From Micromonospora wenchangensis (GTDB lineage Bacteria; Actinomycetota; Actinomycetes; Mycobacteriales; Micromonosporaceae): a DNA stretch of 64,000 nt. The notes beneath the pieces are model-generated. The model did no database searches, was not told the origin of the DNA, and saw only the letters and a list, made by a program, of their open reading frames with translations. The translations under genes were made by a program, and so were the position numbers. The DNA lies in the NCBI RefSeq assembly GCF_002210435.1, contig NZ_MZMV01000007.1, forward strand, positions 1-64,000, given 5' to 3'. Of this stretch, positions 1-7,378 are shown in pieces (the stretch's first letter is position 1; the number at the start of each line of letters is the position of its first letter).

Positions 1-243
1 CGGCGCGCGCGGCACCGGCGCGGGCCGCACCGTCACCAACCCCGCCGGCCGTACGAAGATCGAGCGCCGGAGCACCGCGTCCCCCTTGGCGTCGAGCTGG
101 TAGACGTCGAGCCAGCACCATCCGTCGTAGGTGATCCAGTCGAGCACCCGGATCACCCGGCACCTGATCGGCCTGACGAACTGCACACTGGCCGCCCGGC
201 CCACGTCCACCAGGTCACCCGCCTTCGGCAGCGGTGCCCTCAC
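1..243 (-). CDS. Partial conserved hypothetical protein (N-terminal 81 residues)
   Basis: The reading frame starts with GTG at 243 and runs without a stop to the window edge, so only the N-terminus is present. The start overlaps the TGA of the upstream 72-residue protein as GTGA, which implies translational coupling. The visible part begins VRAPLPKAGDLVDVGRAASV and includes an aromatic stretch (DWITYDGWCWLDVYQL) suggestive of a small beta-rich domain. No family was recognised. Together with its upstream neighbour it looks like a small accessory pair divergent from an XRE/DUF397 module. It is real by codon usage and coupling; function unknown. Confidence 0.6.
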   Translation of the reverse strand, partial: MRAPLPKAGDLVDVGRAASVQFVRPIRCRVIRVLDWITYDGWCWLDVYQLDAKGDAVLRRSIFVRPAGLVTVRPAPVPRAP

Positions 244-458
244 CGCCGCCCCCAGACGTGCCGGAACCTGCGCCATTCCCTGATCCGGTGCCGGGCGGCC
301 TCCACCACCGGGCAGAACCCGGCCTCGGCGCACTTCCCGCACCGCCGGTGCCGGTGCTGGTCCAGGCAGTCCCAGGCGAGCCGGACCAGCAGCGGCACCT
401 CGCGGCGGGCCGTCACGACGCCGCCCCGGGCGGGGCTGCGCGCTCGCAGGTGGCACAC
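240..458 (-). CDS. Small basic protein with CxxC and Cys pair
   Basis: A 72-residue protein starting with GTG at 458; a GGAAAGGA-type ribosome-binding site lies about 8 nt upstream. It is rich in Arg and His and carries Cys at position 2 and a cluster (RRCGKCAEAGFCPVVE) that could bind a metal such as zinc, although only three Cys are close together. The pattern resembles small actinomycete proteins found beside Scr1-type XRE/DUF397 genes, but I cannot name a family. It is translationally coupled (GTGA) to the partial gene downstream. An ATG at 460 in another frame opens only 15 codons and is less likely to be the start. Confidence 0.6.
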   Translation of the reverse strand: MCHLRARSPARGGVVTARREVPLLVRLAWDCLDQHRHRRCGKCAEAGFCPVVEAARHRIREWRRFRHVWGRR

Positions 459-477
459 ATCGGGTGTCCTTTCCGGA

Positions 478-505
478 AATAGCGCCGCCCCGCCCGCGCG
501 CTATT
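478..505. repeat. Inverted repeat in divergent intergenic region
   Basis: AATAGCGC at 478-485 is repeated inverted as GCGCTATT at 498-505 with 12 bases between. It lies 20 bp upstream of the minus-strand start at 458 and could be an operator or an mRNA 5' hairpin of that pair. Function is inferred from position only. Confidence 0.4.
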
Positions 506-599
506 CGCAACGAGCGGGACAGCGGGCTATTGTCGACGCCTTTTCTCCACGCCCCAGATCACCGTCCGGCGATTCACACAGTGCGACACGACCGACACC

Positions 600-629
600 T
601 TGCGCAACACCTCACCCTCCCCCTAATGT
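600..629 (+). promoter_or_regulatory. Probable promoter of the XRE/DUF397 operon
   Basis: TTGCGC at 600-605 and TAATGT at 624-629 with an 18-bp spacer fit a housekeeping sigma promoter. Transcription would start near 636, about 30 nt before the first ORF with a good ribosome-binding site (ATG at 666). Confidence 0.45.
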
Positions 630-665
630 CGGGTCGATTTGACGCGCGAGGAACGGAGGAGAGAA

Positions 666-719
666 ATGGCGGAGGGGAAACAATTGTTGTTGCACCAGGG
701 GTGCGGTGATGTTGCATGA
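666..719 (+). CDS. Upstream small ORF, 17 codons, coupled to the XRE regulator
   Basis: ATG at 666 follows a GGAGGAG ribosome-binding site with good spacing and encodes MAEGKQLLLHQGCGDVA. Its TGA (717-719) overlaps the ATG of the XRE gene (716-718) as ATGA. The XRE start itself has only a weak, distant AGGGG. Ribosomes therefore most likely load at 666 and reinitiate at 716. Whether the peptide has its own function is unknown. Confidence 0.5.
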   Translation: MAEGKQLLLHQGCGDVA

Positions 720-1600
720 CGGAGGAAACAAGCGGTTCCACCGTCCCCCGGCGGCAGCTCGGCCGGCTGCTCACCCAGCTCCGTGAGGACGCCTCGGTCT
801 CCCTGGACAGCGCGGCCGAGGGGTTGGACTGCTCCCGGCAGAAGGTGTGGCGCATCGAGAAGGGTCTGGTGCCGGTGCGGGTGGTGGACGCCCGCGCCAT
901 GTGTGCGATGTACCGGGTGCCCGAGGAAATGACGTCCATCGTCGCCGGGCTCGCCCGGGAGACCCGCGCCAAGGGCTGGTGGCATTCCTACGGCGACGTG
1001 GTCCCGTCCTGGTTCTCGCTCTACGTCGGCCTCGAATCGTCGGCGTCGACGCTGCGTCAATACGATTCGGAACTGATCCCGGGCCTGCTCCAGACCCGCG
1101 AGTACGCGGCAGAACTGTTCCGTCGCAAGAATCCCACCATGAGTCCGGCCGAACGCGAAAAGCTCGTCGAGGTACGGATGCAGCGCCAGCACGTCCTGAC
1201 CCGCCGGCTGCCCAGCGCGCCCACCCTCAAGGTGGTGCTGAGCGAGGCGGTGCTGCGGCGCACCCTGCCCGACCGGCAGGCGATGGCCGGGCAGTTACGG
1301 CACCTGCTCGACATGGCCACCCTGCCCAACGTGAGCCTGCGCGTCCTGCCGTTCACCGCCGGGCCGCCGCTGGCCAGCGAGACGGGCACCTTCGTCCTGC
1401 TGGACTTCCCGCAGGCGTTCGGGCGGGCATCGACGGAGCCGACTACCGTCTATCTGGAGAACATCACCGGCGCGCTCTATCTGGACAAGCCGGCGGAGGT
1501 CGCCGCCTACGACCGCGTCTGGGCCGACCTGGAGACGCTCGCGGCCGACGAGGCGGCAACAGAGAAAATCATCCGGGCGATCATCGAGGAGCGAGCATGA
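716..1600 (+). CDS. Scr1-type XRE transcriptional regulator (HTH plus DUF5753)
   Basis: A 294-residue protein with an N-terminal helix-turn-helix of the XRE/Cro type (roughly residues 12-65, including SLDSAAEGLDCSRQKVWRIE) followed by the DUF5753 effector domain (about 95-285), recognisable by YVGLESSASTLRQYDSELIP, GLLQTREYA and the C-terminal VYLENITGALYLD. This is the actinomycete Scr1 family, which usually pairs with a small DUF397 protein and regulates transcription in morphological development. Here the DUF397 partner follows immediately with an ATGA overlap. The start is ATG at 716, coupled to a 17-codon upstream ORF. Target genes cannot be read from the sequence. Confidence 0.9.
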   Translation: MTEETSGSTVPRRQLGRLLTQLREDASVSLDSAAEGLDCSRQKVWRIEKGLVPVRVVDARAMCAMYRVPEEMTSIVAGLARETRAKGWWHSYGDVVPSWFSLYVGLESSASTLRQYDSELIPGLLQTREYAAELFRRKNPTMSPAEREKLVEVRMQRQHVLTRRLPSAPTLKVVLSEAVLRRTLPDRQAMAGQLRHLLDMATLPNVSLRVLPFTAGPPLASETGTFVLLDFPQAFGRASTEPTTVYLENITGALYLDKPAEVAAYDRVWADLETLAADEAATEKIIRAIIEERA

Positions 1601-1794
1601 CTGACCTGGCCGGGGCCGTCTGGCGCAAGAGCACCCGCAGCGGCGGGAGCGGCGGCAACTGCGTCGAGGTGGCCGACAACCTGCCCGGCCTGATCGGCGT
1701 ACGGGACAGCAAGGACCAGGCCGGCCCGGCGTTACGGTTCGACCCGGCCGCCTGGTCCACCTTCGTCCGCGCGGTACCCCACGGACCGCGCTGA
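1597..1794 (+). CDS. DUF397 domain protein
   Basis: A 65-residue protein starting at ATG 1597 and overlapping the XRE stop by 4 bases. It shows the DUF397 signature: AVWRKSTRSGGSGGNCVEVA, then VRDSKD and a C-terminal LRFDPAAWSTFV. Known DUF397 proteins act with, or antagonise, the adjacent Scr1-type regulator; such a partnership is inferred here from the operon. A strong hairpin terminator follows directly. Confidence 0.92.
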   Translation: MTDLAGAVWRKSTRSGGSGGNCVEVADNLPGLIGVRDSKDQAGPALRFDPAAWSTFVRAVPHGPR

Positions 1795-1802
1795 ACCCCG
1801 GC

Positions 1803-1830
1803 GGGGCCGCCCGCCCGGGTGGGCGGCCCC
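1803..1830 (+). terminator. Hairpin terminator after DUF397 gene
   Basis: GGGGCCGCCC (1803-1812) pairs perfectly with GGGCGGCCCC (1821-1830) around an 8-nt loop, 8 bp after the stop codon. There is no U tract, as is common in high-GC actinomycetes. Confidence 0.65.
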
Positions 1831-1885
1831 GGCGTCGGCAGCACCTACGGCGCGGGGATGCCCGGAGAACGTCGGGGCCGCCCGC

Positions 1886-1891
1886 TACGGT
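1886..1891 (+). promoter_or_regulatory. -10 box of a leaderless promoter
   Basis: TACGGT lies 7 nt before the ATG at 1899 and no ribosome-binding site precedes that ATG, so the transcript probably starts at or next to the start codon. Confidence 0.4.
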
Positions 1892-1898
1892 GCTGCCC

Positions 1899-2438
1899 AT
1901 GAGTGACACGGAAACCGCGAACCGCCTGCCCACGGCCGAGGAGGAGGCCCGGTTCTGGGCTCTGGTGGAGGCCGCCTGGGAGCGGCTCGGCCCCGAGCCG
2001 GCCGCGCTGCGCCGGGCGCTGCTCACCCGCGACCGGGCCGCCTCCGACGACGACGCGTACGCGTTCGACGGCTGGCGGGACGCCTTCCTCGACCAGTTGG
2101 GCCAGCTCTGCGCCGACCTGTCCAGCCCCGAGCTGACCGCCCTCGACCGGGTCGTCGAACGCAAGCTGTACGACATCGACCGGGCCGACGTGCACGCGGT
2201 GGTCGACGGCTCCGACGACGGTTTCCTCTACGCCCGGGGTCACGTGGTGGCGCTGGGTCGGGAGTTCTACCAGGCGGTCCGGGCCGACCCGACCCGGGCG
2301 GTGCCCGACGCCCACCTCCAGGGCATCTGCTACTTCTTCGCCCACCTGCACGACAGGCGGTTCGGCGACTGGCCCCACACCGGCTCCGGCATCTCCCGCG
2401 AGTCGTTCAACAACCCGGCCGGCTGGGTCGGCCAGTGA
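1899..2438 (+). CDS. DUF4240 domain protein
   Basis: A 179-residue protein. The ATG at 1899 was chosen over an in-frame GTG at 1890 because that GTG overlaps the likely -10 box. The sequence has DUF4240 features: EEARFWALVEAAWERLG near the N-terminus, a long helical region, DGFLYARGHVVALGREFYQAV in the middle and GISRESFNNPAGW at the C-terminus. The function of DUF4240 is unknown. The stop overlaps the next start as GTGA, placing the gene in an operon with an alpha/beta hydrolase. Confidence 0.8.
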   Translation: MSDTETANRLPTAEEEARFWALVEAAWERLGPEPAALRRALLTRDRAASDDDAYAFDGWRDAFLDQLGQLCADLSSPELTALDRVVERKLYDIDRADVHAVVDGSDDGFLYARGHVVALGREFYQAVRADPTRAVPDAHLQGICYFFAHLHDRRFGDWPHTGSGISRESFNNPAGWVGQ

Positions 2439-3283
2439 GCGGCCCGGCCGGGCCGCGCGAGCGCGACGTGCCACTGCCGGACGGCGGCACCCTGCACGTC
2501 TACGACACCGGCGACGACGGCACCGGTCGGCTGCCGGTGGTCTGGCACCACGGCACCCCCAACATCGGCGCACCGCCGGCCCCGCTGTTCGCCGCCGCCG
2601 ACCGGCTCGGCCTGCGCTGGGTGTCCTACGACCGCCCCGGCTACGGCGGTTCCACCCGACGCCCCGGGCGGGACGTGGCCTCGGCCGCCGCCGACGTCGC
2701 CCGGCTCGCCGACGCGCTGGGCCTGGACCGGTACGCCACCGTGGGTCACTCCGGCGGTGCGCCGCACGCGCTGGCCAGCGGCGCGTTGCACCCCGACCGG
2801 GTGGTCGCCGTCGTCGCCGTCGCCGGGCTCGCCCCCTACGGCGCGGCCGGGCTCGACTGGTTCGCCGGGATGACGCCGTCCGGGCAGGCCTCGCTGCGGG
2901 CCGCCACGCAGGGCCGGGCGGTCAAGGAGCGGCACGCCGCGTCCGACACCGACTACGACCCGGAGTTCACCCCCGCCGACCTGGCCACCCTGGCCGGGCC
3001 GTGGGCCTGGCTCGACGAGGTGGTGGGTCCGGCGGTGCGGGGCGGCCCGGACGGCCTGGTCGACGACGACCTCGCCTACGTCACCCCGTGGGGCTTCGAC
3101 CCGGCCGGGGTGACCGTCCCGGTGCTGCTGCTGCACGGCGGGCGGGACCGGGTGGTGCCGGCCAGCCACAGCCGCTGGCTGGCCGGGGTCTGCCCGGCGG
3201 CCGATCTGCGGATCACCGACGACGACGGGCACCTGTCGGTGCTCGGCGGCGCACCGGCCGCCCTGGAGTGGCTCCGCCGCTGA
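2435..3283 (+). CDS. Alpha/beta hydrolase
   Basis: A 282-residue protein starting GTG at 2435 (GTGA overlap with DUF4240). It has the alpha/beta-hydrolase fold landmarks: an oxyanion-hole segment WHHGTPN near residue 40, SYDRPGYGGS around 64-73, the nucleophile elbow GHSGG with Ser106, LLHGGRDRVVP carrying the catalytic Asp, and DDGHLSV carrying the His. No signal peptide, so it acts in the cytoplasm. Substrate cannot be predicted; an esterase, haloperoxidase-like or epoxide-hydrolase-like role are all possible. Confidence 0.88.
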   Translation: MSGPAGPRERDVPLPDGGTLHVYDTGDDGTGRLPVVWHHGTPNIGAPPAPLFAAADRLGLRWVSYDRPGYGGSTRRPGRDVASAAADVARLADALGLDRYATVGHSGGAPHALASGALHPDRVVAVVAVAGLAPYGAAGLDWFAGMTPSGQASLRAATQGRAVKERHAASDTDYDPEFTPADLATLAGPWAWLDEVVGPAVRGGPDGLVDDDLAYVTPWGFDPAGVTVPVLLLHGGRDRVVPASHSRWLAGVCPAADLRITDDDGHLSVLGGAPAALEWLRR

Positions 3284-3345
3284 CCGACGCCGAGTCATGC
3301 CCGACACGTTGACCGAACGCAACGCGACACGCCGCACACCAAAGG

Positions 3346-3374
3346 TTAACAGTTAGGGCAGCTCATGCTATTCT
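3346..3374 (+). promoter_or_regulatory. Promoter of the two-component operon
   Basis: TTAACA (3346-3351) and TATTCT (3369-3374) are separated by exactly 17 bp, close to the actinomycete housekeeping consensus. Transcription would begin near 3381, giving a leader of roughly 55 nt before the kinase ATG at 3439. Confidence 0.6.
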
Positions 3375-3438
3375 CCGGCTTCGATGCACCGCCGAGCAGA
3401 CCCGGACGGGTCACCGCCCGAAGGACGCACTCCCCCCG

Positions 3439-4632
3439 ATGTCGGCCCTACCCGCTCCGACCTCGTCACCGTCGTTACTGGAGCGGCCGGCCGGTGGCGC
3501 GCTCCAGCTCATCTTCACCACCCTGCCGGCGCTGCTGCGGTTGACCTGCGGGCTGTTCGGTGCGGTGACCGCGCTCGCGGTGCGTACCCCACCGGTGCGG
3601 GTGCCGCTGCTGCTGGCCGCCGTGGCCGCGCTCACCTGCTGGTCGCTGTGGTACGCGGCGCGGGCCCTGCGGGTCGGCATCGGCCCGGGGCTCGTCGCCG
3701 GGGACGTCACGGTCACCGTCGCGGCGAGCCTGCTGGCCCCGGTGCTGGTCGCCCCGGAGGTGCTGCCCGGCGAGGGTAGCTGGCTCGCCGTGCTGGCCAG
3801 CACCACCGTGATCAACGCGCAGGCCACCGCGCCGGCCCGCTGGTCGGTGCCGGCGGGCCTGCTGGTCACCGCCGGCTACGCGGTCGGCACCTCGGTCGCC
3901 GGCAACACCGTCGAGGCCGGCGCGCACGCGGCGACCCTGCTCATGCAGACGGCCTGCGCGGCGATGATGGCGGCGGTGATGCGCCGCTGGATCGGCCGGG
4001 CCGACACCGCCTTCGCCGACTTCCAGCGCCTGCGCCGGGACGTGGTGCTGGCCCGCACGGCCCGTGAGGTGGAACGGCGGCAGAACCGGGACCTGCACGA
4101 CACCGTCCTGGCCACGCTCACCATGGTCGGGCTGGGCGCCCTGCCGGCCGGCTCGGCGGCGTTACGCGACCGGGCCGCCGCCGACCTGCGTACCCTGGTC
4201 CGCCTCGCGCACGCCCGGTCCGCCCCGGCGGGCGAGCCGGCCGACACCGGCCCGGTCGACGTCGACGCCGGCCTGCGCGCGCTGCTCGCCACCCACCCGC
4301 AGTTACGGGCGACGGCCACGCTGCCGCCCTGCGCCGCCCCGGCGGGGGTGACGGCCGCCCTGGTCGACGCCACCGCCGCCGCGCTGGCCAACGTGGCCCG
4401 GCACGCGCCGGACGCCGCCGTGACCGTGCGGCTCGGCCGCGACCACGGCGGCATCGCGGTCGAGGTGGTCGACGACGGTCCCGGTTTCGACCCGGCCGCC
4501 GTCCCCCTGCACCGGTACGGGGTACGCGAGTCGATCCGGGGCAGGATGGCCGAGGTCGGCGGCCGGGCGGTGGTGACTTCCGCCCCTGGCGTGGGCACCC
4601 GGATCAGGCTGGAGTGGCCGCATGTCGACTGA
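3439..4632 (+). CDS. Membrane sensor histidine kinase, HisKA_3 type
   Basis: A 397-residue kinase. The N-terminal half has about four to five hydrophobic membrane segments (residues ~25-180). A short coiled region leads to the dimerisation box RQNRDLHDTVLATL with the phospho-accepting His220, typical of the NarL/DesK kinase class. The C-terminal ATPase domain shows an N-box (ALANVARHAP), DDGPGFDP and a G-box (GVGTRIRLEWP). ATG 3439 has GAAGGA 11 nt upstream. The gene overlaps the next by 11 bp and belongs to a three-gene operon ending in a LuxR-type response regulator, its presumed phosphotransfer partner. The signal is unknown. Confidence 0.88.
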   Translation: MSALPAPTSSPSLLERPAGGALQLIFTTLPALLRLTCGLFGAVTALAVRTPPVRVPLLLAAVAALTCWSLWYAARALRVGIGPGLVAGDVTVTVAASLLAPVLVAPEVLPGEGSWLAVLASTTVINAQATAPARWSVPAGLLVTAGYAVGTSVAGNTVEAGAHAATLLMQTACAAMMAAVMRRWIGRADTAFADFQRLRRDVVLARTAREVERRQNRDLHDTVLATLTMVGLGALPAGSAALRDRAAADLRTLVRLAHARSAPAGEPADTGPVDVDAGLRALLATHPQLRATATLPPCAAPAGVTAALVDATAAALANVARHAPDAAVTVRLGRDHGGIAVEVVDDGPGFDPAAVPLHRYGVRESIRGRMAEVGGRAVVTSAPGVGTRIRLEWPHVD

Positions 4633-5887
4633 CTTCAGCACGACTGGCCGCAGCGCGAACCGTCTCGGCGCGAACGGTCTCGACACCACCGGTCTCGGCG
4701 CGGCCGGTCTCGGCGCGACCGCGCCGGTCCGCGTACCCCGGCCGGTGCCCGGGACGGCGGACCCGGCGGCGGCCGACGGCCCGGCGGCGGACGTGGGCCG
4801 GGCCTCGGACCGGGGGGCCCGGATCGCGGCGGTGGCCATCGCCCTGGTGTGGCATCTCGCGATCGGGCTGCCGGCGGTGCTCGGCGCCTGGTCGACGCTG
4901 GCCGCCCCCACAGTGGTCGCGGCCGGCTGGCTGGCCGCCTGCGCCATCGGCGGGTACGCCGCACACCGGCTGCTGCACGGCCTGCCGCCACCGGCGCTGC
5001 CGCTGGCGGCGGCCCTGCTGGCGGTCGACGCGGCGGTCTTCGCGGCGGCCGGCCGGGAGCAGCTCTTCGCCGCCGCGAACTGGGCGTGGACGGGGCTGGC
5101 CTGGTTCCTCGTGGTGGTGCTGTGGGGTCGCCCGATCCGCTGGATGATCGTCCTGCTGGCCGGGCACGCGGCGATCGCGCTCGCCGCGCTGGTCGGCGAC
5201 GGGGCGACCGCCCCCGCCGACCTGACCCGCTACGCGATGTACGTCTACGGCACCTCGTCGCTGCCGGTGGCGGTCTTCACCGGTGCGGCGGTGATCGCCA
5301 CCCTCGCCCGGGAACGCGCCGCCACCGCCACGGCGACCCTCGCCGTCCGCGCCGAACGGGACGCCGCCGAACGGGCCTGGGCGGACCGGCGGGCCCGGCT
5401 GGCGCTGGTCGGCGGTGCCGCCGAGCAGGTGTTGGCGGAACTGGCCGACGGTCGTGCCGACCCGGGCGACCCGTTCGTGCAACGGCGGTGCGTGCTCGCC
5501 GCGACCCGGCTGCGTCGGCTGATCGCCGAGTCCGACGACGTGCCGGACCCGCTGCTGCACGAGTTGCGGGCCGCCGCCGACCTGGCCGAACGCAACGGGC
5601 TGCCGATCGAGCTGATCGCCATCGGCACGCCACCGCCCCTGCCGGTGGAGGTCCGTCGACGGCTGGCCGACCCGCTGGCCGCCGCCCTGGCCGATGCCAC
5701 CGGTTGGGCCCGGCTGACCGTGGTGGCCGGCCCCGACGAGGTGGCGGTCAGTCTGGTCACCCCGGACGGACAGGGCCCGGGGGCGGCCGATCCGCCGACC
5801 ACCCCGGCCGACGACGACCAGGTGGAACACGTACATGAGCGGGACGGGGAGATCAGGTGGACGCAGACCCGATGGCGCAGGCCATGA
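4622..5887 (+). CDS. Degenerate kinase-like membrane protein of the two-component operon
   Basis: A 421-residue protein starting at ATG 4622 inside the end of the kinase gene. A 65-residue cytoplasmic N-terminus includes a low-complexity GLGA-type repeat. It is followed by about five membrane helices (residues ~67-235), then a charged helix (ARERAATATATLAVRAERDAAERAWADRRARLALVGGAA in several pieces) where a kinase would carry its His box. No phospho-acceptor His motif and no clear N- or G-box is visible, so it is probably not an active kinase. It may be a sensor partner of the upstream kinase. Its 3' end overlaps the response regulator by 31 bp, implying tight co-expression. Confidence 0.75.
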   Translation: MSTDFSTTGRSANRLGANGLDTTGLGAAGLGATAPVRVPRPVPGTADPAAADGPAADVGRASDRGARIAAVAIALVWHLAIGLPAVLGAWSTLAAPTVVAAGWLAACAIGGYAAHRLLHGLPPPALPLAAALLAVDAAVFAAAGREQLFAAANWAWTGLAWFLVVVLWGRPIRWMIVLLAGHAAIALAALVGDGATAPADLTRYAMYVYGTSSLPVAVFTGAAVIATLARERAATATATLAVRAERDAAERAWADRRARLALVGGAAEQVLAELADGRADPGDPFVQRRCVLAATRLRRLIAESDDVPDPLLHELRAAADLAERNGLPIELIAIGTPPPLPVEVRRRLADPLAAALADATGWARLTVVAGPDEVAVSLVTPDGQGPGAADPPTTPADDDQVEHVHERDGEIRWTQTRWRRP

Positions 5888-6573
5888 GCGGGGAGCGCCC
5901 GGTCGGTGTGTCGATCGTCGACGACCATCCGGTGGTGATCGACGGTGTGCGGGCCTGGCTGTCCACCGAGCCCCGGCTGCGGGTGCTCGCCACCGGCGAC
6001 GACCCGGACCTGGTGCTACGCGCCGCCCCCGAGGCCGACGTGATCCTGCTGGATCTGCGGCTGCGCGGGCGGATGGTGCTGGACAAGCTGGCCGAGCTGA
6101 GCGCCGACGGCCGGCGGGTGGTGGTGTACTCCGAGCACACCGACCCGGCGACGATGCTCGCCGCGCTCGACGCGGGGGCGACCGCGTTCCTGGCCAAGCA
6201 CGAGGGGCGGGAACACTGCGTGGCCACGGTGCTGGCCGCCGCCAGCGACCGCCCGTACGTGCCGCCGGCCCTGGCCGGGGCGATGGTGGGCGATCCGCGC
6301 CCGGACCGTCCGGCCCTGTCGGACAAGGAGCGGGAAGCGCTGCTGCTGTGGTTCCAGTCGATGTCGAAGGCGTCGGTGGCCCGCCGGATGCAGATCAGCG
6401 AGCACACCGTCAAACAATACGTGGACCGGGCCCGGATCAAGTACACCCGGGCGGGTAGACCGGCCGCCACGAAGGCGGCGTTACTGGCCCGGGCGATCGA
6501 GGACGGTCTCATCCGGCCGGAGGAGATCGGCATCTACCGGTCACAGGCGTCGAACGACCGGCCGACCCCCTAA
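5857..6573 (+). CDS. LuxR/NarL-family response regulator
   Basis: A 238-residue regulator starting GTG at 5857, with GGGGAG 5 nt upstream; the start lies inside the previous gene. The receiver domain has the acidic pair and HP motif (VDDHPVV, residues 21-27), the phospho-accepting Asp66 in ILLDLRL and conserved Lys114 in FLAKHEG. The DNA-binding domain (~residues 148-215) includes LSDKEREALLLW and ASVARRMQISEHTVKQYV, a GerE-type helix-turn-helix with an ARAIEDG-type tail found in actinobacterial regulators. It is the output of the three-gene operon; targets unknown. Confidence 0.9.
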   Translation: MDADPMAQAMSGERPVGVSIVDDHPVVIDGVRAWLSTEPRLRVLATGDDPDLVLRAAPEADVILLDLRLRGRMVLDKLAELSADGRRVVVYSEHTDPATMLAALDAGATAFLAKHEGREHCVATVLAAASDRPYVPPALAGAMVGDPRPDRPALSDKEREALLLWFQSMSKASVARRMQISEHTVKQYVDRARIKYTRAGRPAATKAALLARAIEDGLIRPEEIGIYRSQASNDRPTP

Positions 6574-6649
6574 CGGGTGTCATGACAGCCCGTCACGACT
6601 CGGCGAGGCTGGGACGCCAGGAGACCACTGCGCGGGGGAGGTCGTCACG

Positions 6650-7375
6650 ATGCGCGAGAACATGTCCCCGTTCTTCATCGCACCGCACCGGTTCGATGCG
6701 CCGGAGAACGATTCCGCTCCCGTGCTCGACAGGCGTTACGAACTCGTCCCGGAACCCGGCGAACGGGTGCTCGGCCGGTATCCGACGTCGGTGGCCGGTT
6801 GCCTGATCAGCCCGACCGGCGCCCGCCGGCACTGGGTGCTGCCCGGCCCCGCCTCGATCACCGTCACCGACCGCCGGCTCGCCTACGTCTGCCTCGCCGG
6901 TGACCTGGCCCTGGTCGCCGGGAAGATCGACGCGACGGGGGTCCGGCACCGGCGCAACGTCCGGCTGCCGCGCCTGGTCAGCGGGCAGGTCCGCTGGCAG
7001 TGGCCGTCCCGGCTGGAGCTGCGCGCCACCGGCCGGCCCACGGCACAGGGCACCGCCGAGGCGGAACTGCTGGTGGTCTGTGACGCGCTGCGGACGATCC
7101 AGCAGCCGGCCCTGGCGCTGGGCGGCGCGGTGGGCCCGGTGACCGAGCTGGCCCGGCTGATCCGCCGGACGGTGGCCTGCTTCCGGGTCACCCGCCCCGA
7201 GCTGGTGGAGCTGGCCCCGCCGGAGCGGGACGTGCTCATCCGCCGGGCGACCGCCCCGCCGCTGACCGGTGAGGCGCGGGTGACCCTGCCGGGGTCGCTG
7301 CCGGTGGAGTTCCTCTCCCGCGACGACTACTACCGGGTTCCCCAGCCCGCCGGTCAGGACGCGGTCGGTAGCTGA
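6650..7375 (+). CDS. Conserved hypothetical protein, possible PH-like fold
   Basis: A 241-residue soluble protein starting at ATG 6650 with GGGGGAGG 8 nt upstream. No signal peptide or membrane helix. The segment ASITVTDRRLAYVCLAG resembles the strand-turn-strand start of bacterial PH-like domains, and the following region (VRLPRLVSGQVRWQWPSRLELRA) is also beta-rich; this is a weak structural guess. I do not recognise a characterised family. It converges on plsC-like gene 7379-8128 with only 3 bp between the stop codons. Confidence 0.6.
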   Translation: MRENMSPFFIAPHRFDAPENDSAPVLDRRYELVPEPGERVLGRYPTSVAGCLISPTGARRHWVLPGPASITVTDRRLAYVCLAGDLALVAGKIDATGVRHRRNVRLPRLVSGQVRWQWPSRLELRATGRPTAQGTAEAELLVVCDALRTIQQPALALGGAVGPVTELARLIRRTVACFRVTRPELVELAPPERDVLIRRATAPPLTGEARVTLPGSLPVEFLSRDDYYRVPQPAGQDAVGS

Positions 7376-7378
7376 CGG

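Noticed and set aside
3384..3779. 131-codon frame beginning right after the two-component promoter
   Set aside because: It overlaps the kinase gene in a different frame, is composed of Arg/Ala/Gly repeats and has no support.
4604..5836. 410-codon minus-strand frame opposite the degenerate kinase gene
   Set aside because: Composition (Gln/Gly/Arg-rich) and antisense position indicate a shadow frame.
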